Below, piece after piece: positions 26,423 to 36,000 of a DNA stretch of 40,307 nucleotides (within the stretch, counting starts at the first letter, position 1; each line of letters starts with the position of its first letter). The notes beneath the pieces are model-generated. The model saw only the letters and a list, made by a program, of their open reading frames with translations. It had not been told where the DNA came from and made no database searches. The stretch lies in the NCBI GenBank assembly GCA_021838585.1, contig JAKCDE010000011.1, forward strand, positions 1-40,307, given 5' to 3'. The position numbers were made by a program, and so were the translations under genes. The DNA is from Nitrospirota bacterium. Lineage in GTDB: Bacteria > Nitrospirota_A > Leptospirillia > Leptospirillales > Leptospirillaceae.

Positions 26423-27910
26423 TCACTTTTTGTCGAGCTTTCCGACAAGCGACAGCGTGAAGGAAGACCCCATGTACTTGAAATGGGGCCGGACCTTCAT
26501 CGACACCCGATACCAGCCCGGGTCCCCTTCCACATCCTGGACAAGGATCTCGGCTTGCCGCAGAGGACGCTTGCTGCGGACGCCAGGCGCCGGGTTGTCC
26601 ATATCGGACACGTACTGGCGGATCCAGTTGTTGAGCTCGGCTTCGAGATCGGCCCGCTCCTTCCATGTTCCGATGTTTTCCCTCTGGATGATCTTGATGT
26701 AATGGGCCAGACGGCTCATGACAAAGATGTAGGGAAGCTGGGTCCCCAGTTTGTAGTTGAGTTCGGCCTCCTTGCCTTCCTTTGTCTGGCCGAACAGCTT
26801 CGGCTTTTGGGCCGAGTTCGCGGAGAAAAAGGCGGCATTGTCGCTGTTTTTCCGCATCGCCAGGGCGATGAATCCCTGTTCTGCCAACTCGAATTCCCGT
26901 CGCTCCGAGATGAGTATTTCGGTGGGGATCTTCGACTGGACCTCGCCCATCGCTTCGAAGTTGTAGATCGGAAGGTCCTTGACCGCTCCTCCCCCTTGGG
27001 GGCCGATGATGTTGGCATTCCATCGGTACTGGGCAAAGGAGGCCGAGAGGCGAGACGCAAAGGCAAAGGAGGCATTCCCCCAGAGAAAGGCACTGTTACC
27101 TTCGTCGACGCTTTCCTGATAGTTAAATTTTTTTGAAGGAACCGTCTGGCTCCCGTAAGGAACCCTCAACATGAACCGGGGAACGGTAAGCCCCACGAAG
27201 CGGGCATCTTCGCTTTCCCGGAAGGCATTCCATTTGGCAAACTGGGGCATCTCATAAATGGACGCCAGATCCTTGAGGTTCGGAAGCTTAGAGAATTCGT
27301 CGACACCGAAAAATTCCGGTCCCGCCCCGGCAATAAAGGGGGCATGGGCCATGGAGGCCACGCTTGCGACATTCTGGAGAAGCTTGATGTCCTGGGGGCC
27401 AGGATTCATTTCGTAGTTGGCAATGATGGCTCCGTAGGGTTGACCGCCGAACTGTCCGAACTCGTTGGTATAGGCAATCTTGTAGAGCCCGGAATTCGTG
27501 ATCTCCGGAGCATCCTCGAAGTCTTCCCGCAACTTCTGCTTGCTGACGTTGAGTATTTCGATCCTGTTGTTTTCCCTGAAGTCGGTCTGGTCGACGAGGT
27601 ACTTCAAGGACCGCCAGCTGGATTCCAGCCTCTGGAAATCGGGATGGTGAAGAATGGCGTCCACCTGGCGGCACAACTTCTTGTCGAGGTCGGCGATGAT
27701 CTCGTCGACGGTGGCCTGTGTCACTTTTTCCACCGACCGCTGGGGTTCGAGAAGCTCGTTGATGAACGCCCTGACGCCCTGGCGGGTGATCGAATAGGCT
27801 TCGTCCCCGGGCTTGAGCCGCGTCGCCTCGACGAGATCGTCGATCAGCGAATCGCTGAATGTCGGCGACTCGGGCTTGGCTTCCTGATCCTTTTTCATAT
27901 GTTCTGCCAT
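26423..27910 (-). CDS. tssC: T6SS sheath large subunit TssC (VipB)
   Basis: 495 residues. Strong family segments include HHPDFQRLESSWRSLKYLVD (about 87-106), FGQFGGQPYGAIIANYE, the AHAPFIAGAGPEFFG segment and the C-terminal VSMKVRPHFKYMGSSFTLSL. TssC with TssB forms the contractile sheath around the Hcp tube. ATG 27910 is preceded by AGGAGG. It follows tssB by 44 bp. Confidence 0.98.
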   Translation of the reverse strand: MAEHMKKDQEAKPESPTFSDSLIDDLVEATRLKPGDEAYSITRQGVRAFINELLEPQRSVEKVTQATVDEIIADLDKKLCRQVDAILHHPDFQRLESSWRSLKYLVDQTDFRENNRIEILNVSKQKLREDFEDAPEITNSGLYKIAYTNEFGQFGGQPYGAIIANYEMNPGPQDIKLLQNVASVASMAHAPFIAGAGPEFFGVDEFSKLPNLKDLASIYEMPQFAKWNAFRESEDARFVGLTVPRFMLRVPYGSQTVPSKKFNYQESVDEGNSAFLWGNASFAFASRLSASFAQYRWNANIIGPQGGGAVKDLPIYNFEAMGEVQSKIPTEILISERREFELAEQGFIALAMRKNSDNAAFFSANSAQKPKLFGQTKEGKEAELNYKLGTQLPYIFVMSRLAHYIKIIQRENIGTWKERADLEAELNNWIRQYVSDMDNPAPGVRSKRPLRQAEILVQDVEGDPGWYRVSMKVRPHFKYMGSSFTLSLVGKLDKK

Positions 27911-27954
27911 GAAATGCCTCCTGGATTCGGGTCAAATAATTTGAAAAAAAAGGA

Positions 27955-28449
27955 TCACTCGATGCCAAGCTCGGCGAGAAGCTTGGCCCGGGTCTCATCG
28001 TTCTGAATGATCTCCTGGAGCTTTTTCCTGAAATCGGGGATATTGCCCAGAGGACCCTTGAGGGCCTTAAGCGCATCCCGCAGCGCGATCAGCTCGCGAA
28101 GCTCGGGAACCTGATCCACGATGGCGTCCGGAGTAAAGTCTTTCATTTCCTTGATTTTGAGAGAGACGGTCATTTTTTCGGGATCTTTGCCCTCGGCTTC
28201 CGGAGCCAGATGGTTCGGAATGCTCAGGTCGAGACTCAGATTGTGACTTTCCAGCACGTTGTTGAAGTTTGTCTTGTCGACATTGATCGGCTTGATTTCC
28301 TCGAGCTGACGGGGATCCTCCTTCAGCGTAAAATCGCCGATCACCAATTGCTTGAACGGAAGCTCGACATCCTCCTTGGCATCTCCCGTGGAAGGACGGT
28401 AAACAATGTTGACGCGCTCTTTCGGTGCGACCGATCCCTGTTCGTCCAT
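27955..28449 (-). CDS. tssB: T6SS sheath small subunit TssB (VipA)
   Basis: 164 residues; ATG 28449 has GAGGAGGAA upstream. The family signature is clear: RVNIVYRPSTGDAKEDVELPF, then QLVIGDFTLKEDPRQLEE and the FNNVLESHNLSLDLSI segment, with a C-terminal helical region (LRELIALRDALKALKGPLGN). It provides the strands that interlock with TssC and the helix recognised by ClpV. It is the first core T6SS gene of the unit. No terminator is evident between it and the adhesin gene upstream, so read-through from 32792 is possible. Confidence 0.97.
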   Translation of the reverse strand: MDEQGSVAPKERVNIVYRPSTGDAKEDVELPFKQLVIGDFTLKEDPRQLEEIKPINVDKTNFNNVLESHNLSLDLSIPNHLAPEAEGKDPEKMTVSLKIKEMKDFTPDAIVDQVPELRELIALRDALKALKGPLGNIPDFRKKLQEIIQNDETRAKLLAELGIE

Positions 28450-28730
28450 GACACTTCCTCCTCGCTCGTCCCGCGATATCGGGACTGTTGTTTGATAAGG
28501 TGAAGGGTCTCCAATCTTCCAACCGCCTCACCCGCGCGAACCACGCTCCTCCAAGCGATGCCGAAATCGGCGATGATCTCCCATCTCCGCCCCTTCGCCC
28601 CGGCATGCCCGATCATCTTCCCTGCGATCTCGTCCTCCGCCCAAGCAAAAGAGCCCTCCCGCCAACGGAACCCGTTGATGGAGAAGCAGGGGATCCGGCT
28701 CTCCAAAAACCCGCCCTTTCCTTCCAACAT
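28341..28730 (-). CDS. Doubtful small ORF upstream of and overlapping tssB
   Basis: A 129-codon frame starts at ATG 28730 and runs 109 bases into tssB in another frame. The part outside tssB (about 94 codons) has GC-rich third positions and looks protein-like, with segments such as IPCFSINGFRWREGSFAW and GRRWEIIADFGIAWRSVVRAG. The Shine-Dalgarno-like GAAGGAAG is only about two bases from the ATG, which is too close. The tail inside tssB is surely not conserved protein. Either a short real gene has lost its proper stop or this is a chance open frame. I recognise no family. Confidence 0.3.
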   Translation of the reverse strand: MLEGKGGFLESRIPCFSINGFRWREGSFAWAEDEIAGKMIGHAGAKGRRWEIIADFGIAWRSVVRAGEAVGRLETLHLIKQQSRYRGTSEEEVSWTNRDRSHRKSASTLFTVLPREMPRRMSSFRSSNW

Positions 28731-28793
28731 CTTCCTTCAACGCCGATCCACATCCCCCTCGGAGTCCAGGCTGACAGCCTTATATGGCAATGA

Positions 28794-31700
28794 TCACCGC
28801 TCCTCCTGGCTTTCGAAGATGCCATTGTCGGAAGGAGCCCGAAAAGCAGGGATCCGGAGGGAGTAGGAGTCCCCCCTCGAGCCCGTCAGCGTCAGGAGAT
28901 CAAGCGTCCGGGCATTTCCGTGGGTTGTCCCCCCCGAGACCTCGTTTTTGTGGCCCCCGGAGATTAGCGACGACGGGGAGGCGATCTGCGTGTTCTCCTT
29001 GAGGGAGATCGTATCCACTGGCTGAATATCCCTCAGGCCAACCGCAAGGATCGTTTCGTCCCCGGATGTCGAGGGAAAGGAGACGTTCACCGAGTTGACA
29101 TCAAAGATGGTCGCGGTGTCTTCCGTCAGATCGCCCATATTCAAGCCTCCGGTCGGGGCCGAGCCGAAGCTTCCCGAAGGGAGGAAAGCCAAGGTCGGCA
29201 AAGAGGTCGCCGGGCTTCCGGCCTGAAAGGCGACTCCGTTAAGGCCGGTCGGAGCGGAAAGCTGGGAGATGTTTGCGGAGCTGGTCTGGGCGGCGGGAAC
29301 GATGGCGCTTGATGAAAGGGAAAGAATGCCTCCGCCCGTGAAGTTGGGGGAGACGAGATAGTCCCCCGCGGAAAGTGCCGAGAGAAAGGCTAAGTTTCCC
29401 GTCAGATCGGCCGGGGAGACAGAGACCGTCCCCCCTAAATCCGACCCCTCGCTTGAGGAGCTGAGCGTGGCCGAAAGGGATTTGCCGAGGCTCCCCGCCT
29501 GCCCGACAGGGGTCCCGAGAACAGTGGTATCCGACGGGGTCAGATAGATCCCCGCCGATCCGTCATAGGTTTTCTCCGCCGTGGTGGTGAGGGACAATGT
29601 CGCCGGAGCGATGGATCCTGTTCCCGTGAGGGTGGCGCTATTCGAGCCGGTCAGCCGGACCCCATTGACGGAATAGTTGGAAAGGAGGGTTCCGCTCCCC
29701 GCCGAAAAGGAAGCGAGGCTCACCGGGACGGAAACGGTATAGCCGCGTCCCACGTTTGCGACCGGATTTCCCCCGCTTAAATAGGATCCGGTGGCGGCGA
29801 CAAAAGCGCCCGAATCCGCGTTGACGAAGCCGGAGAGCGTCACGTTCGGGGAGATGCTCTGGGTCAACCCGTTCGCCGTCTCGGAGGTGGCCGCTCCAAC
29901 GATATAGGCCGTGGAGCTTCCGTCGTAGGTCTTGTCGACGGAAGAGAGGGTCACCGTTAACGGAGCCGGATTGACAGTCAGGGCGGAACTGTTCCCGGAT
30001 GCCGGGGAGGGAGAGAAGTCTCCTGAAACCACCCCTGAACCATAGGAAAGGGTGGGAACAATGGAATATGCGCCAACGTTGCTGGTCTTTGTGGCCGAAG
30101 TGCTCCACGAAGCCGTAACGAGATTGGCAATCTCCGTCGAAGAGATGGTCGGGCTCGACAGTGTCCCGGACAGCGTCGGGACAGTCCCTCCATAGGTCAT
30201 TGTGGATGTTTTGGCTGTCTCCACAAGGGTTGCGGGGGTAATACTCCCGCCCAAGAAGGTCGAAGGAAGAGTGTAGTCGCCATTATTAAGGGCCGAGGAA
30301 AAGGTTCCCGTCAAGTCGCCTGATGAGACAGAAACTGTTCCTCCGAGATTCTGGCCGGCATTCGACGAGCTGAATGTCCCGGAAAGGCTAACTCCGCTTG
30401 ACAGTGAACCCGTCTGGCCGGCAACCACCCCGGTCAGGCTGGTATTACTTGCCGTTAGGACCGCACTGGACGTCCCGTCGAAGGGTTTCGAGAACGTTGT
30501 GCAAAGGCCAAGTGGTGCTGGGGTGATCGTCCACTTTCCGGAGACACCCGACACAGAATCCACGCTCGTCTGGGTCGTCGGCGTGGAAATGGTTCCTGTA
30601 GCGCTAAGCGAGACTGTATAGATTCCAACGTCTGCTCTAACACTCTGAGCCGCCACTGTGAGGGGAAAAATCGTCGTCCCCCCCATTGTAAAGGTCGTCG
30701 TATAGCCGGGGGATACGGTGGATCCGTTGTAAACGGAGGATCCGCTGTTTCCCGTCACGGTGGCAGTGGCAAGATCTGGAACAAGGATGGGAGCCAAAAT
30801 GCCGATGCTTGCGTTGTTCGGGTACACGGTACCGATGATCCAAGTTCCCGGCGTTGAAAATCCGGTTCCCGACGTTGAAAAACCGGCTCCCGACGACCAA
30901 CCGGAGGCAAAACTCCAAGATGAGGAATACGATCCTGAATTTCCAAGATCGTTGGAACCCGTGCCTTCGGCAAGTCCCGTGGCACTACCAGTATTTGCAT
31001 TTCCAATTCCTGATCCGGTAAAGACGAGGGAGTTATAGTAGGTTCCTGTCACCGTACCGAAGTTGAATCCGACGACCCCCCCCACTTCGCTACTGCCGCT
31101 AACGCTCCCCGTGTTATAGGAGATCGTCACCGTGCTGCTGTTAAATCCAACAACACCCCCGACATTGTCGCTGCCGCTAACGCTCCCCGTGTTGTAGGAG
31201 GTCTCCACCGTGCCGCTGTTATATCCGGCAACACCCCCGACATCATTGCTGCCACTGACGCTCCCCGTGTTGTAGGAGGTCTCCACCGTGGCAAAGTTCA
31301 CTCCGGCAACACCCCCCACGAAGTAGTTTCCGCCGACGCTCCCCGTGTTGAAGGAAGTCTCCACATTGCCGGAGCACACCCACCCGACAACCCCTCCCAC
31401 ATAGCTGCTACCGCTGACGCTCCCCGTGTTATAGGAGGTCTCCACCGTGCCGCCATTGTTGAATCCGACAACCCCCCCGACATAGAATGCACCATTGACG
31501 CTCCCCGTGTTATAGGAGGTCTCCACCGTACCGCCATTGTTGAATCCGACAACTCCCCCGACATAGTCACCACTAGCATAGATCGTCCCGGACACCCCGA
31601 GATTTTCAATCTTCCCTCCGGATCCCAGATAGCCGATAAATCCAACATCATTGCCGGAATACTTGTTCCCCAGGGTTCCGATCGTGTACCCGCCCACCGC

Positions 31701-32792
31701 ATATCCGTTCCCGTTGAAGGTTCCGGTGAAGGAGGACGAGGAGTTTCCCAGGGGAGTCCAGGAATAAGATCCGCCTAGATTCATGTTCGCTTCGAGATTA
31801 ATCGTGTCGCTAAGATACGAGGACTGATTTCCGTCGAGATATTCGAGCCCCGCCGCATTGCAGATGTCGAGAGTCGTTCCGGACAAGATGTAGTTCGGAT
31901 CGACCCTGACTGTCCCCTTCGTCCCATAAGGAGCGGAGACGTTGATCGGCTCCGTATTGTCCAGCACTACCCCACTGGCGTTGATAACAATCTGGCCTCC
32001 GTTCCCGCCGTTTGGGGCCGACGCGTCAAGCACGGCAGTGGATTCAAGCGTGGTCGTTCCGGAATCCATCCCGCTCTGGAGCACAATTTGGCCCGTCCTT
32101 CCCCCCACCGTCTCCGCGGAGATGACCCCCGAATCGTCGACCGACCCTCCTCCCGACGTCATGACGGAAAAGGAAGAACCGGAGGTTTGGGACAGCGTCA
32201 CCATCTTGCCCGAGGCCATCACCACCTCTCCCCCGGGGGCCGTGATCGTCCCGGAGTTGCCGACGGAGGTTCCCACCAGGACGACCTCTCCCCCCGGAGC
32301 AACGGACAGGGTCCCGGCATTCGTCACCGCTCCTGAGGGAGGAGCCGTGGGAGAAGCCGCCCCGTAGGCCCGAACCCCCGCGGCCGAAATCTCCGAACCC
32401 TGGCCGAAGACGATCCCGTTGGCATCCATGAAATACAGGATTCCGTTCGACGTCACCTTCCCCGAGATCAGCGCCGGGGTGGTGCCCCCGATATAGTTCA
32501 TGGAGACGGATTTCGCCCCCGGAGTCCTGTAGGTCACGGCCTGGGAGGAGCCGACGTTAAAGGATTGCCAGGAGTAGGAGGCGGAGGAGGTCGACTGGGT
32601 GACGAGAAGTTTGCTGGTGCTATAGGAGAGGGTGGCGACTCCCTTTGTCACCATGCCTCCGTGGGGGAGAGCCCAAGCCATTGTCGGCATCGTCGTCAGG
32701 GGGAGAAGGAAAGAGAGGACAAGGCTCGCAACCCGGGAGACCCATCCTCTCTTGAGCCGTTCGATCGTCGTCTGTTCGTATCGTCCGTCCAT
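28794..32792 (-). CDS. TpsA-like filamentous haemagglutinin-type adhesin
   Basis: 1332 residues from ATG 32792, which has AGAGG upstream; a GTG at 32813 is the alternative. A basic N-terminus and hydrophobic helix end at AWA near residue 41 (signal peptide). Next is a haemagglutinin-type TPS domain: SYSWQSFNVGSSQAVTY, then NYIGGTTPALISGKVTSNG and the hallmark YFMDANGIVFGQGS. Residues about 390-590 hold tandem GLUG-like units. About 700-1200 carries MBG/YDG-like beta repeats (KTYDGSS, KTYDGSAG, the GDYTLPSTF type). There is no C-terminal membrane anchor or toxin domain visible. Such proteins are secreted through a TpsB pore and extend from the surface for adhesion or biofilm. The TpsB-like gene 977-3208 is the likely partner. 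Confidence 0.85.
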   Translation of the reverse strand: MDGRYEQTTIERLKRGWVSRVASLVLSFLLPLTTMPTMAWALPHGGMVTKGVATLSYSTSKLLVTQSTSSASYSWQSFNVGSSQAVTYRTPGAKSVSMNYIGGTTPALISGKVTSNGILYFMDANGIVFGQGSEISAAGVRAYGAASPTAPPSGAVTNAGTLSVAPGGEVVLVGTSVGNSGTITAPGGEVVMASGKMVTLSQTSGSSFSVMTSGGGSVDDSGVISAETVGGRTGQIVLQSGMDSGTTTLESTAVLDASAPNGGNGGQIVINASGVVLDNTEPINVSAPYGTKGTVRVDPNYILSGTTLDICNAAGLEYLDGNQSSYLSDTINLEANMNLGGSYSWTPLGNSSSSFTGTFNGNGYAVGGYTIGTLGNKYSGNDVGFIGYLGSGGKIENLGVSGTIYASGDYVGGVVGFNNGGTVETSYNTGSVNGAFYVGGVVGFNNGGTVETSYNTGSVSGSSYVGGVVGWVCSGNVETSFNTGSVGGNYFVGGVAGVNFATVETSYNTGSVSGSNDVGGVAGYNSGTVETSYNTGSVSGSDNVGGVVGFNSSTVTISYNTGSVSGSSEVGGVVGFNFGTVTGTYYNSLVFTGSGIGNANTGSATGLAEGTGSNDLGNSGSYSSSWSFASGWSSGAGFSTSGTGFSTPGTWIIGTVYPNNASIGILAPILVPDLATATVTGNSGSSVYNGSTVSPGYTTTFTMGGTTIFPLTVAAQSVRADVGIYTVSLSATGTISTPTTQTSVDSVSGVSGKWTITPAPLGLCTTFSKPFDGTSSAVLTASNTSLTGVVAGQTGSLSSGVSLSGTFSSSNAGQNLGGTVSVSSGDLTGTFSSALNNGDYTLPSTFLGGSITPATLVETAKTSTMTYGGTVPTLSGTLSSPTISSTEIANLVTASWSTSATKTSNVGAYSIVPTLSYGSGVVSGDFSPSPASGNSSALTVNPAPLTVTLSSVDKTYDGSSTAYIVGAATSETANGLTQSISPNVTLSGFVNADSGAFVAATGSYLSGGNPVANVGRGYTVSVPVSLASFSAGSGTLLSNYSVNGVRLTGSNSATLTGTGSIAPATLSLTTTAEKTYDGSAGIYLTPSDTTVLGTPVGQAGSLGKSLSATLSSSSEGSDLGGTVSVSPADLTGNLAFLSALSAGDYLVSPNFTGGGILSLSSSAIVPAAQTSSANISQLSAPTGLNGVAFQAGSPATSLPTLAFLPSGSFGSAPTGGLNMGDLTEDTATIFDVNSVNVSFPSTSGDETILAVGLRDIQPVDTISLKENTQIASPSSLISGGHKNEVSGGTTHGNARTLDLLTLTGSRGDSYSLRIPAFRAPSDNGIFESQEER
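31035..31620 (-). repeat. Tandem GLUG-coding repeats inside the adhesin gene
   Basis: About seven to eight direct repeats of roughly 75-81 bp encode units of the form GGVVGFNNGGTVETSYNTGSV followed by a variable S/G/N-rich turn. Two adjacent units (about 31425-31560) are almost identical at DNA level, whereas the units towards 31050 have drifted. Such arrays change copy number by slippage or recombination and could vary adhesin length. Confidence 0.85.
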
Positions 32793-33001
32793 AGGAGACC
32801 TCTGGAGAATCACATACAGCCTTTTCTCTCGTCTTACTGGCTTCCTTCTTTTTTAGGATTAGGATTATAATAGGGGGAGCATCAACAATGCGTTATTAAA
32901 ATATATCTTTATCCATATAATCTTATATATATTATCGATCCGGATTCCCCGTAAGATGTACTTTCGGATGAGCGGAGAAGCCGAAGAGGAGACTCCCTTC
33001 G
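32793..33001. promoter_or_regulatory. AT-rich divergent promoter region
   Basis: The 209 bp between the adhesin and the divergent regulator contain the most AT-rich stretch of the window (about 32850-32945). TATAAT occurs at 32866-32871 on the plus strand, and the overlapping ATTATAAT also gives TATAAT on the minus strand, so one core could serve both directions. A direct repeat TTAGGATTAGGATTA lies immediately upstream of it (about 32853-32867). No good -35 hexamer is visible on either strand, which fits activator-dependent promoters. Confidence 0.5.
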
Positions 33002-36000
33002 ATGGGATTGACCCGCCGATCTCCGGAAACGACGCTTTCTTTTTCCCTTCTTGGCCCCCCCGACGTTCGTCTGGGAGACCGGCCCCTTGGACCGCTTCCC
33101 TCCCGGAAGGCCCTGGCCCTCCTCGTCTATCTCGCCGTGGAATCCTCACGCTCCCATGACCGGAAGGCCCTGGCCCTCCTTCTCTGGCCCGACGCCCCCC
33201 CGGAAAAGGGGCTTGCCTCCCTCCGTCAAACCCTTCTCGCCCTCAGACGGGCCTTGGGCGACGAGCGGCTCTCCCGCCCATTCCTCATCGCCGATCCCCG
33301 CACGGTGGCCTTCGACACCCGGACATCCCACCGTCTGGACCTGACGCTCCTTGAAAGCCCGCCCCCCGACTGCCGGGTCCTCGAGGATCCCGGGGCCTGC
33401 CGTCGGTGCGCCGATCAGCTGATGGGGGCGGTGGAGAGCATCAGGGGACCCTTTCTTGAAGGATTCGATCTTCCGGACTGCGAGGAGTTCGAGGCCTGGG
33501 TCGAAGGAGTTCGGGAGCGGACCCGAACCCAGGCCGCCCGGGCCATCGAACAGCTGGTGCGGATCAAAACGAATGCCGGAGATCTGCCGGAAGCTATCCG
33601 GATCGCCACACTGGGCCTTCGGATCGATCCCTTCGACGAAGGGGGGCACCGACGGCTCATGCGCTTGTTTGCCGCTTCAGGAAACCGCCGGGCGGCCGAG
33701 CTTCAGTTCGAGAGCTGCCGGAACAGTCTCGTCCGGGAGCTGGGAGTCCCCCCCTCCCCGGAGACGATGGCCCTTCTTCGGGAAATCACCAAAGGAAAGA
33801 GCAAGGAGCCTGTGGACCTCTCCCCAGGTCCATCAGAGTGTTGTCCAGTGACGGTGCTCTTCTGTGACGCTCACTCCGAACCTTCGGAGGAGCACAATTC
33901 TTCCCAAGGTCTTCGTTCACTCCAAAAGGGAATCCCGGACTTTATCGCGCACCGGGGAGGAGTCTGGGCGGCCTCCCATGGGGGTGCCTTCATCGCCTGG
34001 TTTGGACTGGGTCATTTCCGCGAGGGAGCCGCCCGAAGGGCAGCCAGAACGGCCCTTGAACTGGTGGAACTTTTCAGGAGAGAAACGGGAACCCCTGTTC
34101 GCATAGGGCTCCACACCGGAATGGTAACGGTGGAGGGACGGCCGGTTCCCGACTCATCTGGAGCCACGGAACGGGTTGCCATGTCGCTGTGCCTTCAGGG
34201 CTTTCCGGGAGATCTCCTGCTCTCAGAGACCACCGCCTCCCTTCTTGCCTCCCAATTTCTTCTTGAAAAGCTCCCGGGACATTCTCCTTTCCCGGGAGCG
34301 GGGGCGATCCACCGCCTTCGGGGACTCTCTCATATTCTCGATTCTCCGGAGAGGGAAGAGGGTCCCCTTCACGGAAGAGATCAGGAAATCTCACTTTTTC
34401 GGAAACACTGGCAGGCGGGACGGGGAGGAGCCCTTCTCCTTGAAGGCCCCCCCGGCATCGGAAAAAGCCGCCTCGTGAAATCCTTTGTCTCCATCGCGAA
34501 CGCTCGCCTCTCCCCGGACCTTCCTCCCCCGATAATCCGGAGGCTCACCTGCCTCCCTCACTTCAGCGACAGCCCCTTCTTTCCCGTGATTCAGATGTTG
34601 AGGGAGCTCTTGGGGCTCTCATGGGATCAGGAACCTTCTCTCTCCCAAGCCCGGATCCAAAGCTATGTTCAGGGTCTCGGTCTTCCCCACCCCCAAAGGG
34701 AGACGGAAACCCTCAGGGATCTTTTGGGTCTTGACTCCCCCTCTTCCCCACGGGCTCGCAGGGTCTCCCTTCGTCAATCGGTGGAGAACCTCCTTCTGGG
34801 TATTCTCCGAATCCGAAAAGGTCCCTATTTGCTGGTCATCGAAGATCTGCACTGGGCTGACGAGTCGACCCGTCATGTCCTTCGCACGGCCCTGGAAGAC
34901 CCGGAACTCAACCGACGGATCCTGACCGTCATCACCCTCCGGACGGGAGAGAGACCCCCCTGGATCGATCACCTTCCCCACCTCCTGCCAATTTCCCTTC
35001 GTCCTCTCACCGACGATGAAAGCCACGGGATGGTCAGGGATCTCATTTCTCAGGAAAAATTGTCCGACACTGAAATCGGGGAGCTCGTCCGGACTTCGGG
35101 GGGAGTCCCCCTCTACCTTACCGAAGGCGTCCGGAATCTCCTTGACATCCGGCAAAGAGATCACCAGTCGTTTCACCGGTCTCCTCCCCGTAACCTCGAT
35201 GAGCTTCTGTCGGAGCGTCTGGCCCGCTATCCCCAGTATCGCCCCTTCTACCAGCGGGCAGCGGTGATTGGCCGGATCATTCCCGAGAGGCTCTTTCGCC
35301 TGATTTCTCCCGAGCCCTCCGAATTCATTGACGGCTTTTTCTCCCAAGGAATCCGGGCAGGGCTCCTCAGGCCGTTGGGAAACCTGAGCGAGCCTTCCTT
35401 CGAATTCTGCCATCTCCTCTTCCAAAAAGCGGCCTTGAGCTCCCTAGCCCCAGAAGAACGGGAAAGACTCCATCTTCAGGTAGGAAAAAACCTTCTCGCC
35501 TCCTTTGCCTCGGAGGCCAACGCCACACCTGAACTTTTGGCCTATCATTTCGAGCAGGGGGGCGACCTGATGCTAGCCAGCGCCTGGTTTGAGAAGGCCG
35601 GCCGTCGCTCCTTTGCCCGGGGATCATTTGTCGAGGCCCTGAACAATACCGAATCCGCCCTCCGCCTCCTGCGATCATTGGCTCCCCATAATAAAGACAT
35701 CGAGATGGATATTGGACGTCTCCTCCTGCTGAGGGGAAAAATCCGTACTGAAATGACGGGGCTGGGAAAAGAGGTTGAGGGGATTTTCAGGGAGGCTTCA
35801 CAAACCTTGGGGGCTACTAGAAAAATAAGCTCCCATGAATCACTCCAGGCCATCTTCGCCCAGTTCCAACTCCTCATGGCCCAAGCAAGGCTCAACGAAG
35901 CAAAAGCATTAATGGATAGGCTACGGAAACAGGGGGGGGCCTGGAACAATCCAGCCATTCGGGAGATGGAGTGCTTTGCCCGGGGACAGTTTCACTACCA

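Noticed and set aside
31035..31620. Regular repeats considered as a CRISPR array
   Set aside because: Repeats are about 75-81 bp, in frame within the adhesin and encode GLUG units; there are no unique spacers of CRISPR size and no cas genes.
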